NCBI GenBank assembly: GCA_964016985.1
Contig: OZ024835.1
Coordinates: 68,588,812-68,652,811, forward strand
Origin: Anodontia alba
Taxonomy: Eukaryota > Mollusca > Bivalvia > Lucinida > Lucinidae
DNA length: 64,000 bases
Reading direction: 5' to 3'
Shown here: positions 20,659 through 29,464 of the stretch, piece after piece
Layout of the letters: every line of letters begins with the position of its first letter
Position numbering within the stretch: the first letter of the stretch is position 1
The notes under the pieces: model-generated
The model's input: the letters and a program-made list of their open reading frames with translations, nothing else
The model's database searches: none
What the model was told of the DNA's origin: nothing
Translations under genes and position numbers: made by a program

Positions 20659-20931
20659 GCCACAGGAGGTTCCTGGAGGAGACAAATTCCAGATAGTAAA
20701 AGATTCTGTAGGGAACTTTTTGGCTGGGTGGAGTGCTACAACGAGTTGGTCGGTCAATCCAGTTTGTGACCCTGAACAGGAGGAATTTTTGGGATGTCAT
20801 ATGGTGGGCAATGTCATGTGTTTTCGAAATGATGAAGAGGACATGAAAATCCCAGGATCTGTTGCTGACTCAAGTGGCTGTCACATCCCACTGAAACCTG
20901 GATCTGATTTAGGCCCATGGAAATGTAGCAG
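20659..20931 (+). CDS. Candidate internal exon, Ig-like domain part
   Basis: A 273-nt block between a good acceptor (TATTTCAG, ending 20658) and a good donor (CAG|GTGAGA at 20932). It is open throughout in the frame starting at 20660 (phase 2 on both sides). The ~90 residues include five cysteines (NPVCDPE, FLGCHMVG, NVMCFRND, SSGCHIP, PWKCS) and end with DLGPWKC, which fits the D-x-G-x-[YW]-x-C signature that precedes the second cysteine of Ig folds. A secreted or cell-surface protein is therefore plausible. Other cysteine-rich extracellular modules are possible, and the 2-2 phase is unusual for an Ig exon. No neighbouring exon of the same gene was recognised. Confidence 0.5.
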
Positions 20932-21054
20932 GTGAGACACTTTTGATTTCTTAGCATTGTAGCCTATAGAGAAATTAATAGGGGTGTGTAACCTGCTCAA
21001 GGAAAAGTTTTATTGTCCATTATCAGCTCCCACTGATGCATTTGCATCCTTTAA

Positions 21055-21222
21055 GCGCCAGTCTTAACTGCAGCAGACAACAATTCATATATATTTTATT
21101 TTTGGGAGAAAACAAGTCTTGCCATTTCATGTGAATCGTATACTAATCAGACGCTTCACATGACTAATATAAACTATGAAAAATAACACAAATATTTCAA
21201 ACTGTCGTCTGCTGCTTTTTAT
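21055..21222. mobile_element. H-like element, degenerate
   Basis: CAGTCTTAACTGCAGCAGAC at left and AAACTGTCGTCTGCTGC at right. The CATTTCATGTGAATCG arm with its complement is partly preserved. Confidence 0.55.
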
Positions 21223-21361
21223 ATAGAATACATGTAACACAAATCACTTCCTCGGTTTTAGCGAAAGCTGTAATATGCACGAATTACTTTTGAATAATTA
21301 ATGTGTACAATCGTTATTTTCTATGCAAATCTAACATAATCTTGCATTTTGCCAAATCATA

Positions 21362-21560
21362 TTTACCCTAATTAGTCAGACAGACAGGCCTGCGTAAACA
21401 TTGCTGACCCAGATCAGACGCCGCAGAACGCGGCGTCTGATCAGGATCTACACTATTTGCCATTCATCTATAATTTGTCAGCAAACAAAATCAGGTTGTC
21501 AAACGAGGTTTTTCAAATTTTAGGACAAGTATGGTAGGTAATTAAGGTATCTGAACATGA
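21362..21560. mobile_element. D-element frame iii
   Basis: CAGACAGGCCTGCGTAAACA leads into the core at 21393-21460 (GATCAGACGCCGCAGAACG and complement), then CAAATTTTAGGACAAGTATG and AAGGTATCTGAACATGAAC, as in 58660-58870. Confidence 0.65.
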
Positions 21561-21879
21561 ACTGCAGAATTTAAAGTTAACTGAAATACTTTCTTTATGA
21601 TTGTTCAGTAGATGGTGTCAAAATAATAGTTTTATCATTGAAAATCCGATTAAACGTAAACGCGCAAGAAATATGCATTGGAAATCTTAGTCAGGAATGA
21701 TTGTCAACCTAGGCCCAGGATTACAATCGTTCCTCGAGTTTAGGCATATTTGATTAGGGAGTTTTACCTTCTATGAAAGTGTATCTGTCCACTTGTACGT
21801 CTTCTCCAAACTGAAAGCCCAGACGAGCTTTTGTTTGTTGTGAAGCCTCACATCACTGGGAAAGATCTTTTAAACGCAT

Positions 21880-22515
21880 AGCAAATAATTACCGATACTT
21901 GATACAACGACACAATTCGTTATAACGATATTTTGACTGACAAGAAACCTTCGTCCAAGGGGTGACACGTAATCCAAAATTATGCAAGAACACTGTATTT
22001 GATACTTCAAAAAAACATACGTTTTTGATATTTGTAATTCTCGTCTCACAGAGGCGGCTCTAACAAATATCCAAAACATGTTCTATGGAGAAATGAGATC
22101 ATTACGAAAACACGCCTATTCGAATATTTAGAAAATTTTACCTCCAAAAACTGAAATTTTTCAGAAAAAAAAACCTCTGATATTTTTCATATTTCTGCTC
22201 AAAATATAGATTGTGGGTGCTCGTTAGAACCGCCTCGGCGAGGCGGTTCTAACGAGTACCCACAATCTATGTTTTCAAGCAAAAATAAGAAAAATAATGT
22301 ATACCCCTGTAAACCCCAGTTTTACTATATAAAAGTGGGGTTTAAGGGGGTCAAAATTATATAGGCGTGTTTTCGTGATGTAAACAAGACTATTCTTACA
22401 TAAACTTATCATTCTGGTTATCGCTGCTGCGTTGAAGGATTCTTTACAACAGTATATTCACTTTAATGGGAACAGCTTCGGGAACAAATGCTGCCGTTGT
22501 AACAAGGGCTCACTG
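21880..22515 (-). mobile_element. MITE-K interrupted by MITE-B
   Basis: ACCGATACTTGATACAACGA and CGTTATAACGATATTTTGAC on the left and GTTGTAACAAGGGCTCACTG followed by TA on the right match MITE-K at 5196-5470 in reverse. The interior holds a complete MITE-B (22100-22380), so MITE-K was there first. Confidence 0.65.
22100..22380 (+). mobile_element. MITE-B, complete, nested in MITE-K
   Basis: CATTACGAAAACACGCCTAT to GGCGTGTTTTCGTGATG. Core pairs perfectly around CGCCTCGGCGAGGCG. Confidence 0.85.
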
Positions 22516-22707
22516 TATTTAATTAATGAAGTTCTGAACGTTTTAATTATTAAATAAAATCTTCTTTCTGGCGGAAACCATCATGGTTTTCGAGCAAAAT
22601 TGATTTAGTCTGGAGAAGAAAGTATAAGCACAAATACAGATGCAATATAATTTTGTTAACATGGTTTATTTAAAGATCATTAGGCTACATGTACATGCCT
22701 AGTGTCG

Positions 22708-23107
22708 CGCTGCTAGGCATTTGTTTTGTGTTGAGGTTTTACCGCCCATTCAAGCCGGTTGGGTCATGTCGAACGCAGTCAGTTTACCTGGCTCCGAGGT
22801 TATTAACATTTTTTCATGATCATCTCAGCTGAGAATGAAATTTGTCATTCTAATTAAATCTCAAATAACTAACAATTGCAAATTCTTTCTTGCTAAACAT
22901 AGCTGAACATGAGATTTTCTCTGCTAATAAATATGAAAATGCCAACTATTGTTGGCATTTTCATATTTATTAGCAGAGAAAATTTCATACTCAGCTGAGT
23001 TGAGCATGAAATAAGCTTTATAACCTCGGGGTCTGACTACACTTTTACTGGGCGGGCGGTAAACCAGTATTGTGCACATTCTTTCGCCAGAAAACGCTGC
23101 TAGGCAT
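22708..23107 (-). mobile_element. SINE-1 with 13-bp TSD and a nested palindromic element
   Basis: CGCTGCTAGGCAT occurs at 22708-22720 and again at 23095-23107, flanking a SINE-1 body (GTGTTGAGGTTTTACCGCC ... GTGCACATTCTTTCGCCAG). The tRNA-like head is missing, so this is a 5'-truncated copy. The body is split by the element at 22794-23030. Confidence 0.85.
22794..23030. mobile_element. Palindromic element nested in SINE-1
   Basis: Terminal CCGAGGTTATTAAC pairs with ATAACCTCGGG. Subterminal CAGCTGAG motifs occur on both sides. The centre (22912-22986) is a perfect hairpin with ~32-bp arms, TATGAAAATGCCAAC and complement. Flanking SINE sequence continues on each side. Confidence 0.75.
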
Positions 23108-23356
23108 ATCGGTCCCCGAATTTATTAGACCGAGGCTATAACAAACGTTTATGGTCCACAAGCCTGTTCGAGACATAATAAGATCTAACTTGTGTGAAAT
23201 GCCAAGTCTGACCATACTGAGGGATGCACAAGCAACCAGCGTGCCTTACATATGCAATAAAGTACATTTGTACTTTTTATTGACCGGCGTGGGAATCGCC
23301 CCGGTCTCTTAATATAGCATTTGGGAGCTTATTCGATTAGCTCACTAAGGACTTTT

Positions 23357-23402
23357 TATATTTGCCGGGATCGTCGGTTTTGTGACGATCCCGGCAAATA
23401 TA
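23357..23402. repeat. Perfect short hairpin
   Basis: ATATTTGCCGGGATCGTC pairs perfectly with GACGATCCCGGCAAATAT across a 10-bp loop. The surrounding CTTTTTATA and TATAAGAAAATC extend it loosely. Family unknown. Confidence 0.7.
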
Positions 23403-23491
23403 AGAAAATCTTATTACAAACTGTGTTATAAACAGATTAATGTCTATTTTATTTTCATTTCAAGCAAGAAATTTCATAAATAAAAGCAAAC

Positions 23492-23678
23492 AGTTACTCT
23501 TTCGGTTACATTTGTCGTCTGATTTTCTTTTTTTAACATACTATCGCTTGAAAAGAAGTTTATACGTAAAGTTGAAAGACTGAATGTCAAACAGTGTAGA
23601 TCCAGATATGAGCCGTCTCATCTGGATCTATGCTGTTTGCAAAAGGCAGTTATTATCGCACGTGGCAGTGAAAGTTAC
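23492..23678. mobile_element. D-element frame i
   Basis: Ends TTACTCTTTCGGTTAC and GTGGCAGTGAAAGTTA. Contains TGTCGTCTG and a D core at 23586-23640 with a GATATGAGCCGTCTCATC centre. Corresponds to 46613-46821. Confidence 0.65.
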
Positions 23679-24040
23679 AGAATCACTTTGTTGTTCGATT
23701 TTACCAGTTACATTGAAATTTTATTAAACTTCAGTATACCATTGTTCCATATCTCTATGTAAACATGAACAAAATTTGCGCCGGTACTTAGACGTTTACG
23801 TCTAAATATTTTGTCTTGTTCCATCATAATTTAACATTTCCTTCCCCAATAAGATTAAGTTGCCAGGCTGTCCACGCCACCATGAGAATTTCTGTAAAAT
23901 TAATTTTATCGATTTTATTATCAAATAAATATATTATGACTGACAAGTTATCTGAAACTGATACCCAAGCGAGAAGCATGAAATTCACATTTTAGCGACT
24001 GCGACTGGCTTTGAAATGACATTGTTATTGTATGGACAGA

Positions 24041-24120
24041 GAGGCCTGAGCAAAAAGTAAAGATCTTGATCAGACGCCACAGAACGCAGCGTCTGATCAG
24101 GGTCTGCACTATTTGCCATT
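24041..24120. mobile_element. D hairpin, slightly decayed core
   Basis: GAGGCCTGAGCAAAAAGT leads into GATCAGACGCCACAGAACG and GCAGCGTCTGATCAGG. Two arm positions no longer pair. Confidence 0.65.
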
Positions 24121-24134
24121 CAGCCAAGCAATAT

Positions 24135-24300
24135 TGAGGCTCTCCCAGGGGTTCTGGGGAACAGGGGAATAATGTCAGTTATTTCCGGGGAACAGGAGAA
24201 CGTCTAAAAATGAAGGGAACAGGAGAACAAAGATAATTTAGGGAAACAGGGAACATAGAAAATTAAGATTTTGATTTTGGGGAACAAGGGAACAGGTACC
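24135..24300. repeat. GGGAACAGG-rich degenerate repeat
   Basis: GGGGAACAGGGGAATAA, GGGGAACAGGAGAAC, GGGAACAGGAGAAC, GGGAAACAGGGAAC and GGGGAACAAGGGAACAGG in succession. Purine-biased on this strand. Function unknown. Confidence 0.6.
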
Positions 24301-24344
24301 ATAACCGAATCAGCCAAAACGACAGAAAATAAACATTCGTACAT

Positions 24345-24575
24345 GTGCGCCTAACGAAGATTCGTGTCAGTCTGCGGGTTCACACAGTCTGATTAGAGTC
24401 TTCAGTAGCCACATTTTGGATAGGCAAAGATATCATTTTCTTTTTCATGCCGACAACGATGACTCTGGGCAGACTGAGCTGATGGCAACCTTTTTTTTAA
24501 AAAAAAAATGGTTGCCATCAGCTCAGTCTGCCCAGAGTCATCGTTGAGTGCACATGTCAGAAGGTACGTTTTCTC
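24345..24575. mobile_element. E-family repeat containing a long perfect palindrome
   Basis: GTGCGCCTAACGAAGATTC begins an E block. At 24454-24546 an almost perfect inverted repeat has 37-bp arms starting CAACGATGACTCTGGGCAGA and a T8A10-type centre. ACATGTCAGAAGGTACG follows, as in other long E copies. Confidence 0.7.
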
Positions 24576-24738
24576 AAATGGCTCAAATAATCTTGTTGTT
24601 CAGGTATCGGAATATTTAAAATGGGCCGACGAGTGACAAAAAGGGCCCTTAAGGCATGTACGAAGGGCGAAGCCCCCTGTCAATTTTGCGCAGCTACGCG
24701 TTGGGTAAGACTTTCGCTATTAGTCATATATCTTCAAT

Positions 24739-24981
24739 CATCACACAAACATGCCTATATAATGTTTACCCTTTTAAAACCCACTTTTATATAGTAGAAA
24801 TGAGGTTTACAGGGGTATACATTATTATTTTTATTTCTGCTCTATTTCTGCCGAGGCGGTTCTAACGAGTACCCACAATCTATGTTTTGAGCAAAAATAT
24901 GAAATATATCAGAATTTTTATCTGAAAATTTTCATTTTTTGGTAGAAAAATTTTCAGTATATTTGAATAGGCTTCATAATG
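24739..24981 (-). mobile_element. MITE-B lacking one core arm
   Basis: Left end CATCACACAAACATGCC, right end near GGCTTCATAATG. The core jumps from TTTCTGCTCTATTTCTG to CCGAGGCGGTTCTAACG, so the first arm has been removed. Confidence 0.75.
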
Positions 24982-24984
24982 AAG

Positions 24985-25375
24985 GTCCGTATATTCTATA
25001 GGCGAACAGCGATGGACTTGACCAGACTGAATGGATGCGCAGACTGGTGGATCGTCGCCGTTCGTATATGTTCTAAGGTCCATTTTTTCTCAGCTGCCCG
25101 CCCAAGTAGCATCTAGCAAATGCGCTAATTCCATCCAGGAAGCTCAGTCGTTTGGGTGATAGAGCATTTCATTATGCAAGGTGTTTGTTTTCTCTTGTGG
25201 AAACTACATGGCTGCCTGTAATTGCAAAGAATTGTTCTGACTTGTGGATCAGAATCATGTGACCCGAGGCACAGCATTTCCTACAAGACTGCCTGTGCGC
25301 CCAGCGAAGACTCAAATCAGCCTGCGCATCCATGCAGTTTGATAACAGTCTTCGCAGAGTACTCTATGTTCGCCC
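24985..25375. mobile_element. Two E-family repeats
   Basis: One around 24985-25095 (CGAACAGCGATGGACTTGAC, GATGCGCAGACTGG) and one at 25225-25375 (CTGTGCGCCCAGCGAAGACT, ATCAGCCTGCGCATCC). The open frame across them is repeat-derived. Confidence 0.6.
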
Positions 25376-25599
25376 ATATATTTATAATATCTATCGATCT
25401 TTTTATTAAAGCAGGTAGCAAAGGTAATGTTCAGATGGCGCAGACTGACAGGCTCTTTGGCCCTTCGCTATTCGCATGTTTTACCTTAAGCTATACTTTA
25501 GGATGTGCGCATGCGCAACTTGTTATGAATATTCGATGCCGGATTATTGGAAAACGTCGGTTTGTCCAGACCGCTGATTAGGTTTAAGCCTTATTTACA

Positions 25600-25805
25600 T
25601 TAATGTTTGGATTGATTGGCCTGAGCAAACAGCGTAGACCCAGATAAGACGCCGCAGAATGCGGCGTCTGATCTGGGTCTACCCTGTTTGCCTTTTATGC
25701 AGCAATTTTATACAACTCGCTAATAAGTCATATGTACTTATTGAAGTTTTTTTTCTTTTGAACAGGTACAGTAACTGAAGATTTCTAAATGTTTAGGGTA
25801 AATAC
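25600..25805. mobile_element. D-element frame iii
   Basis: GATTGGCCTGAGCAAACAGC, core at 25624-25691 (AAGACGCCGCAGAATGCGGC), then TGAACAGGTACAGTAACTG and TTTAGGGTAAATACCGTATT. Confidence 0.7.
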
Positions 25806-25871
25806 CGTATTGATCAGGGTTGTAATAAAATAGAACCTGATTATGACAAACACGTCATGAGCTGAGAGAGG

Positions 25872-25899
25872 AAAAAAAAAAAAAAAAAAAAAAAAAAAA
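25872..25899. repeat. Poly-A tract
   Basis: Twenty-eight A residues, absent from the equivalent place (near 18440) in copy 1 of the duplication. Confidence 0.9.
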
Positions 25900-26029
25900 C
25901 ATGTCTGCGCAATGTGGAGTAGAAACATATACAATAGACTAGGATAGCTGTCTACTTAATGTCGATGGATTTTTCATTAAGTTGTCTGTTGAATTTATTT
26001 GCCAAACCCCGAATGACTCGTCAGGATGG

Positions 26030-26825
26030 TTGAATAATGTAACGTTGTTCAGTTTATACAAATTATAAAGAGTTATTTAGTTTTGTTCAATTTTTATAAA
26101 TCAAAAACAGTCGCCCGACATTGTTCAGTTTGTATGAATTATGATCACGTACCTTTGTTGAATTAACATAAATTATAAACAGTCACATGATTTTGTTCAA
26201 TTTACAAGAATTATAAATAGTCACGTGTTCCTTTTCAAATAGATTTTAAGTGTCACGTAACTTTGTGCAATTCACATAAATTAATAGTCACGTAACTTTG
26301 TTCAGTTTATATAAATTAATACAACTTGAAATAATTACTAGTTCTTAGAATTTTCCAAATTTTCGGAAGCTTCCCTCCTTCATCAGGGTAAACGGAAAAA
26401 TATTTCACGGTAAGCCATGTTGTTGATCACTTTAATGTAGTAGAAATATATTTCCGTTTGTCCTGATGAAGGAAGGAATCCCTCCGAAAATTTAGAACAT
26501 TTTAAGAGCTAGTAACTATTTCAAGTTATATCTGCTGTTAACCCCTTTGGATAAAGAACCACAAGTATAAATTAATAGTCACGTAACTTTGTTCAATTTA
26601 TATAAAATTAATAGTCACGTAACTTTGTTCAATTTTATATAAATCAATAGCCCCGTAACTTTGTTCGATTTATATAAATAAATAGTCACGTAACTTTGTT
26701 CAATTTATAATATAAATTAATAGTCACGTAACTTTGTTCAATTTATATAAATTAATAGTCACGTAACTTTATTTAATTTACGGAAATTAGGAGTCACGTA
26801 ACTTTGTTTAATGATTTATATATAG
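26030..26825. repeat. ~36-bp minisatellite, split by an insertion
   Basis: AATAGTCACGTAACTTTG then TTCAATTTATATAAATT, more regular than in copy 1, especially 26560-26800. Interrupted by the element at 26320-26547. Confidence 0.8.
26320..26547. mobile_element. Long-arm inverted-repeat element in the minisatellite
   Basis: AACTTGAAATAATTACTAG and CTAGTAACTATTTCAAGTT are the ends. Imperfect arms of ~80 bp continue through CCTTCATCAGGGTAAACGG and complement, with a ~50-bp centre. Confidence 0.75.
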
Positions 26826-26831
26826 AGGATA

Positions 26832-26955
26832 TTTACTCTTTTGCTGTGAATACCATAAATATTTTCATCGAGTGTAATGAAAACATCACAATTTTCATGA
26901 GTATTTTCCTTACACGAGATGAATTTTTTATGGTATTCACTGAAAAAGAGTAAAT
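26832..26955. repeat. Imperfect hairpin, ~50-bp arms
   Basis: TTTACTCTTTTGCTGTGAAT pairs with ATTCACTGAAAAAGAGTAAA, and ATCGAGTGTAATGAAAA with the complementary segment beyond a short centre. Confidence 0.65.
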
Positions 26956-27081
26956 TTTCTTTATATTTTATTGTATACACGCCAATGCGCGCTTATGACG
27001 TCATCATTACGCCACGAAACAAAACATGAACGGCATAGCGTCGACGTTCAGTGCTTTTAAACATGTGAAGCGCTTGAGAAA

Positions 27082-27082
<1 letters not shown>

Positions 27083-27115
<33 letters not shown>
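27083..27115. repeat. Poly-A tract
   Basis: Thirty-three A residues. No adjacent retroelement body was identified. Confidence 0.9.
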
Positions 27116-27120
<5 letters not shown>

Positions 27121-27427
27121 GGCAAATTAAAATAATCATGTTACCAAAATGTTCCCTACATTCTAACTAAGAAAATGCATACCAACACTTTATAGTTTTG
27201 TTCAGAAACAGAGAAGTTAGATGAGTACAAAAAACCGAAGCGGGATCGGCATCTGTTAGACAAACAAAGAAGACAACCGAAGTAATCCAAAACGAATAGT
27301 GAAAATAACATCGACTTGTTATTTTTCATGAGAAAATATCATATTCTTTCACATGTGAAAATATCAGTTTTATTCATTACGGCTATACATTGATTTCACC
27401 GCTTGCAATAAAATGAAAATTAATAGT

Positions 27428-27822
27428 CTTTGTACAATTTATTTTCTGTGGATTATATCGATGTGTAAACGCCGGGGAATCACTCTGGCATTTACACATC
27501 GATAAAATTTGCCGGCGTTTACACATCGGTAAAATTCGCCGGCATTTACACATCGATAAAATTCGCCGGCGTTTACACATCGATAAAACTCGCCGGCGTT
27601 TACACATCGATAAAATTCGCCGGCGATTACACATCAATAAAAATCGCCGGCTGTTACACATCGATAAAATTCGCCGGTTTTTACACGTTGATAAAATTCG
27701 CCGGCGTTTACACATCGATAAAATTAACCGGCGTTTACACATCAATAAAACTCGCTGGCGTTTACACATCGATAAAATTCGCCGGCGTTTACACATCGAT
27801 AAAATCCACAAAAATAAAATTC
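27428..27822. repeat. 27-bp array inside an inverted-repeat frame
   Basis: About 12 copies of TTTACACATCGATAAAATTC plus GCCGGCG. The left edge carries one inverted copy (GTGGATTATATCGATGTG TAAACGCCGG). The right edge ends GATAAAATCCAC, its complement. One arm of a hairpin thus appears amplified. The 9-residue-periodic minus frame (RRILSMCK) follows from a period divisible by 3. Confidence 0.85.
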
Positions 27823-28044
27823 AATTGTTAGAATTCCAACTAGGTCATACACTGCGTCAAAAATATGGGTAAAACAGGTCCTTTTAGAAAATTGAGCAAA
27901 GAAGGTAATTCTGGGATTCCTGCACATTGGATTTATCGAAGTATAAATCCCATTTACAAATTGCTCTCGGCCAATCAAATTGCGGTAGGTGATTGTAAGC
28001 CTGTCAACAAACTTTGTTCAGTTTTCACACACACACGCATCCGC

Positions 28045-28205
28045 AGGCACGAAATAAAATAAAATAAAATAATAAAACAACAACAACAAAAAACAACAAC
28101 TGAGACACATTCACAACAACAATCACGACGACGACCACCGCCATCACCACAGCAGTAGTAGCAGCAGCAGCAACAGAAACAGCAGCAGCAGCAGCAACAA
28201 CAACA
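28045..28205. repeat. Compound microsatellite (AAATA, CAA, CAG/ACC)
   Basis: AATAAAATAAAATAAAATAA, then CAACAACAACAA, ACGACGACCACC and AGCAGCAGCAGC blocks. The minus open frame rich in alanine and valine is a by-product. Confidence 0.85.
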
Positions 28206-28404
28206 AACAATATGTGGACACAGTTGTCTATATCATTACATGTAAAGCAGCGGTGCTTGGCGAGACGAAGCATGCTGATTGGATTTGTTCTTGTAACTTT
28301 CAGAATCCAATACGTTAACATTGAAAACTATTACAGACGTAGACAGTCAGTGCTCTGTCGACCATTCCTTCACAGAGGAGATAATCATTGGAGTAATTGA
28401 TTAA

Positions 28405-28640
28405 CCTATAATGCGTTAAGCAAATTTGTAGCAGACGACATTCTAAAATTGATTTTAGTTACTTTTCAGAGAAAAAAAAAAGACATTTTTTTTTATTTTA
28501 TTTACTTTTCAGAGAGAGAGAAAAAAAACAACATCATTTCATGTGAATCGTCTGACTTGACACTTCATGTGTATCGTCTGCTAGGCAAGCAGACGATTCG
28601 CATGAACTGTTGAATCTTATTTTCTCTGAATAATAATAAC

Positions 28641-28675
<35 letters not shown>

Positions 28676-28733
28676 CAGTAATAATAATATATTATTAATA
28701 ATAACGACAACATTAATAATAATAATAATAATT

Positions 28734-28786
<53 letters not shown>

Positions 28787-28829
28787 CAGCCAGTGTCGTC
28801 TATTGTAGTTGTGATTAGCTCTTTAGGGG
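28405..28829. mobile_element. H' element with AAT microsatellite, TTAA-flanked
   Basis: TTAA at 28401-28404 and 28830-28833. Ends CCTATAATGCGTTAAGC and GATTAGCTCTTTAGGGG. Contains TAGCAGACGACATTC and the inverted GTGTCGTCTATTG, a CATGTG/CATGAA hairpin, and an (AAT)n tract at 28622-28790. Confidence 0.8.
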
Positions 28830-29056
28830 TTAAATGTAATAACTGAAGTTCGCTGTCTTTTCGGATTAGGGTATTTGAGATGCGACATATATATATTTTG
28901 GAGAAAGGGTGGGTCATACTAAATGTACTGCAAGCCAGAAACGCGGCTCAGAATGTGGATGCGTAGGATAATCTTGATCTTCATTGTTTTCTTCTGCGTT
29001 TATGTAAAATAAATCAAGTGACCTAGACGCATTTAATTAATTTAAACGTGTTATCT

Positions 29057-29260
29057 GGGCATGTGCGGACAGCGATGGCCCAGATCAGACTGCGCATCCG
29101 CGCAGACTGGTCGGGGCCTTCCCAGCTAGCATTCTTTATAAATCTATAGCGGGTCGTTATCGGCCCGTCAGCTACCCTGACGGGCCGATAACGGCCCGCG
29201 ATAGATTTATAAAGAATGCTTACTGGGCTTCACTGTCCGCTTACAGAATCATTGAATACT
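29057..29260. mobile_element. E-family repeat interrupted by MITE-G
   Basis: GGGCATGTGCGGACAGCGAT, GATCAGACTGCGCATCCG, TCGGGGCCTT, then MITE-G, then CTTCACTGTCCGCTTACAG. The CTT is repeated on each side of MITE-G and may be a 3-bp target duplication. Confidence 0.75.
29121..29227. mobile_element. MITE-G, fold-back, nested in E
   Basis: CCCAGCTAGCATTCTTTATA and the reverse AGAATGCTTACTGGG bracket a perfect hairpin, CGGGTCGTTATCGGCCCGTC then complement. Nearly the whole element is palindromic. Confidence 0.85.
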
Positions 29261-29460
29261 GGAGATTATACTGAAAACGACCAAATGACCTGATCAGAGG
29301 CTGATCTGAAACTTCGCTATTCACTGGACTCCTTTTAACAGAGCGCGGATCAATTGTATCGGCGGACAACGAGCAGTCTTGTCAGAGTACGCGGATGCGC
29401 AGACTGATCAGGGTCACCGTTGTCTGCATAGTGGACATGAATATTTTTTTTTTTCACATG
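29260..29460. mobile_element. E-family fragments
   Basis: GCCGGACAAC-like GGCGGACAACGAGCAG, GCGGATGCGCAGACTGATCA and TTGTCTGCATAGTGGAC. Confidence 0.5.
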
Positions 29461-29464
29461 GTGC

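Larger units (their letters stand above)
25431..28400 (+). repeat. Duplicated segment, copy 2 (expanded)
   Basis: Collinear with 18100-19347. It is about 1.7 kb longer through a poly-A (25872-25899), an inverted-repeat element (26320-26547), an AT hairpin (26832-26955), another poly-A and a 27-bp array. The 3' block CAGCGGTGCTTGGCGAGACG to ATAATCATTGGAG is well conserved between copies. Confidence 0.8.

Noticed and set aside
25222..25581. 119-codon frame
   Set aside because: Runs across E-family repeats and the duplicated segment; the peptide is repeat-derived.
27383..27811. 142-residue minus-strand frame with RRILSMCK repeats
   Set aside because: It follows from the 27-bp period of the array.
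28025..28321. Alanine/valine-rich minus-strand frame
   Set aside because: Translation of CAG/CAA/ACC simple repeats.
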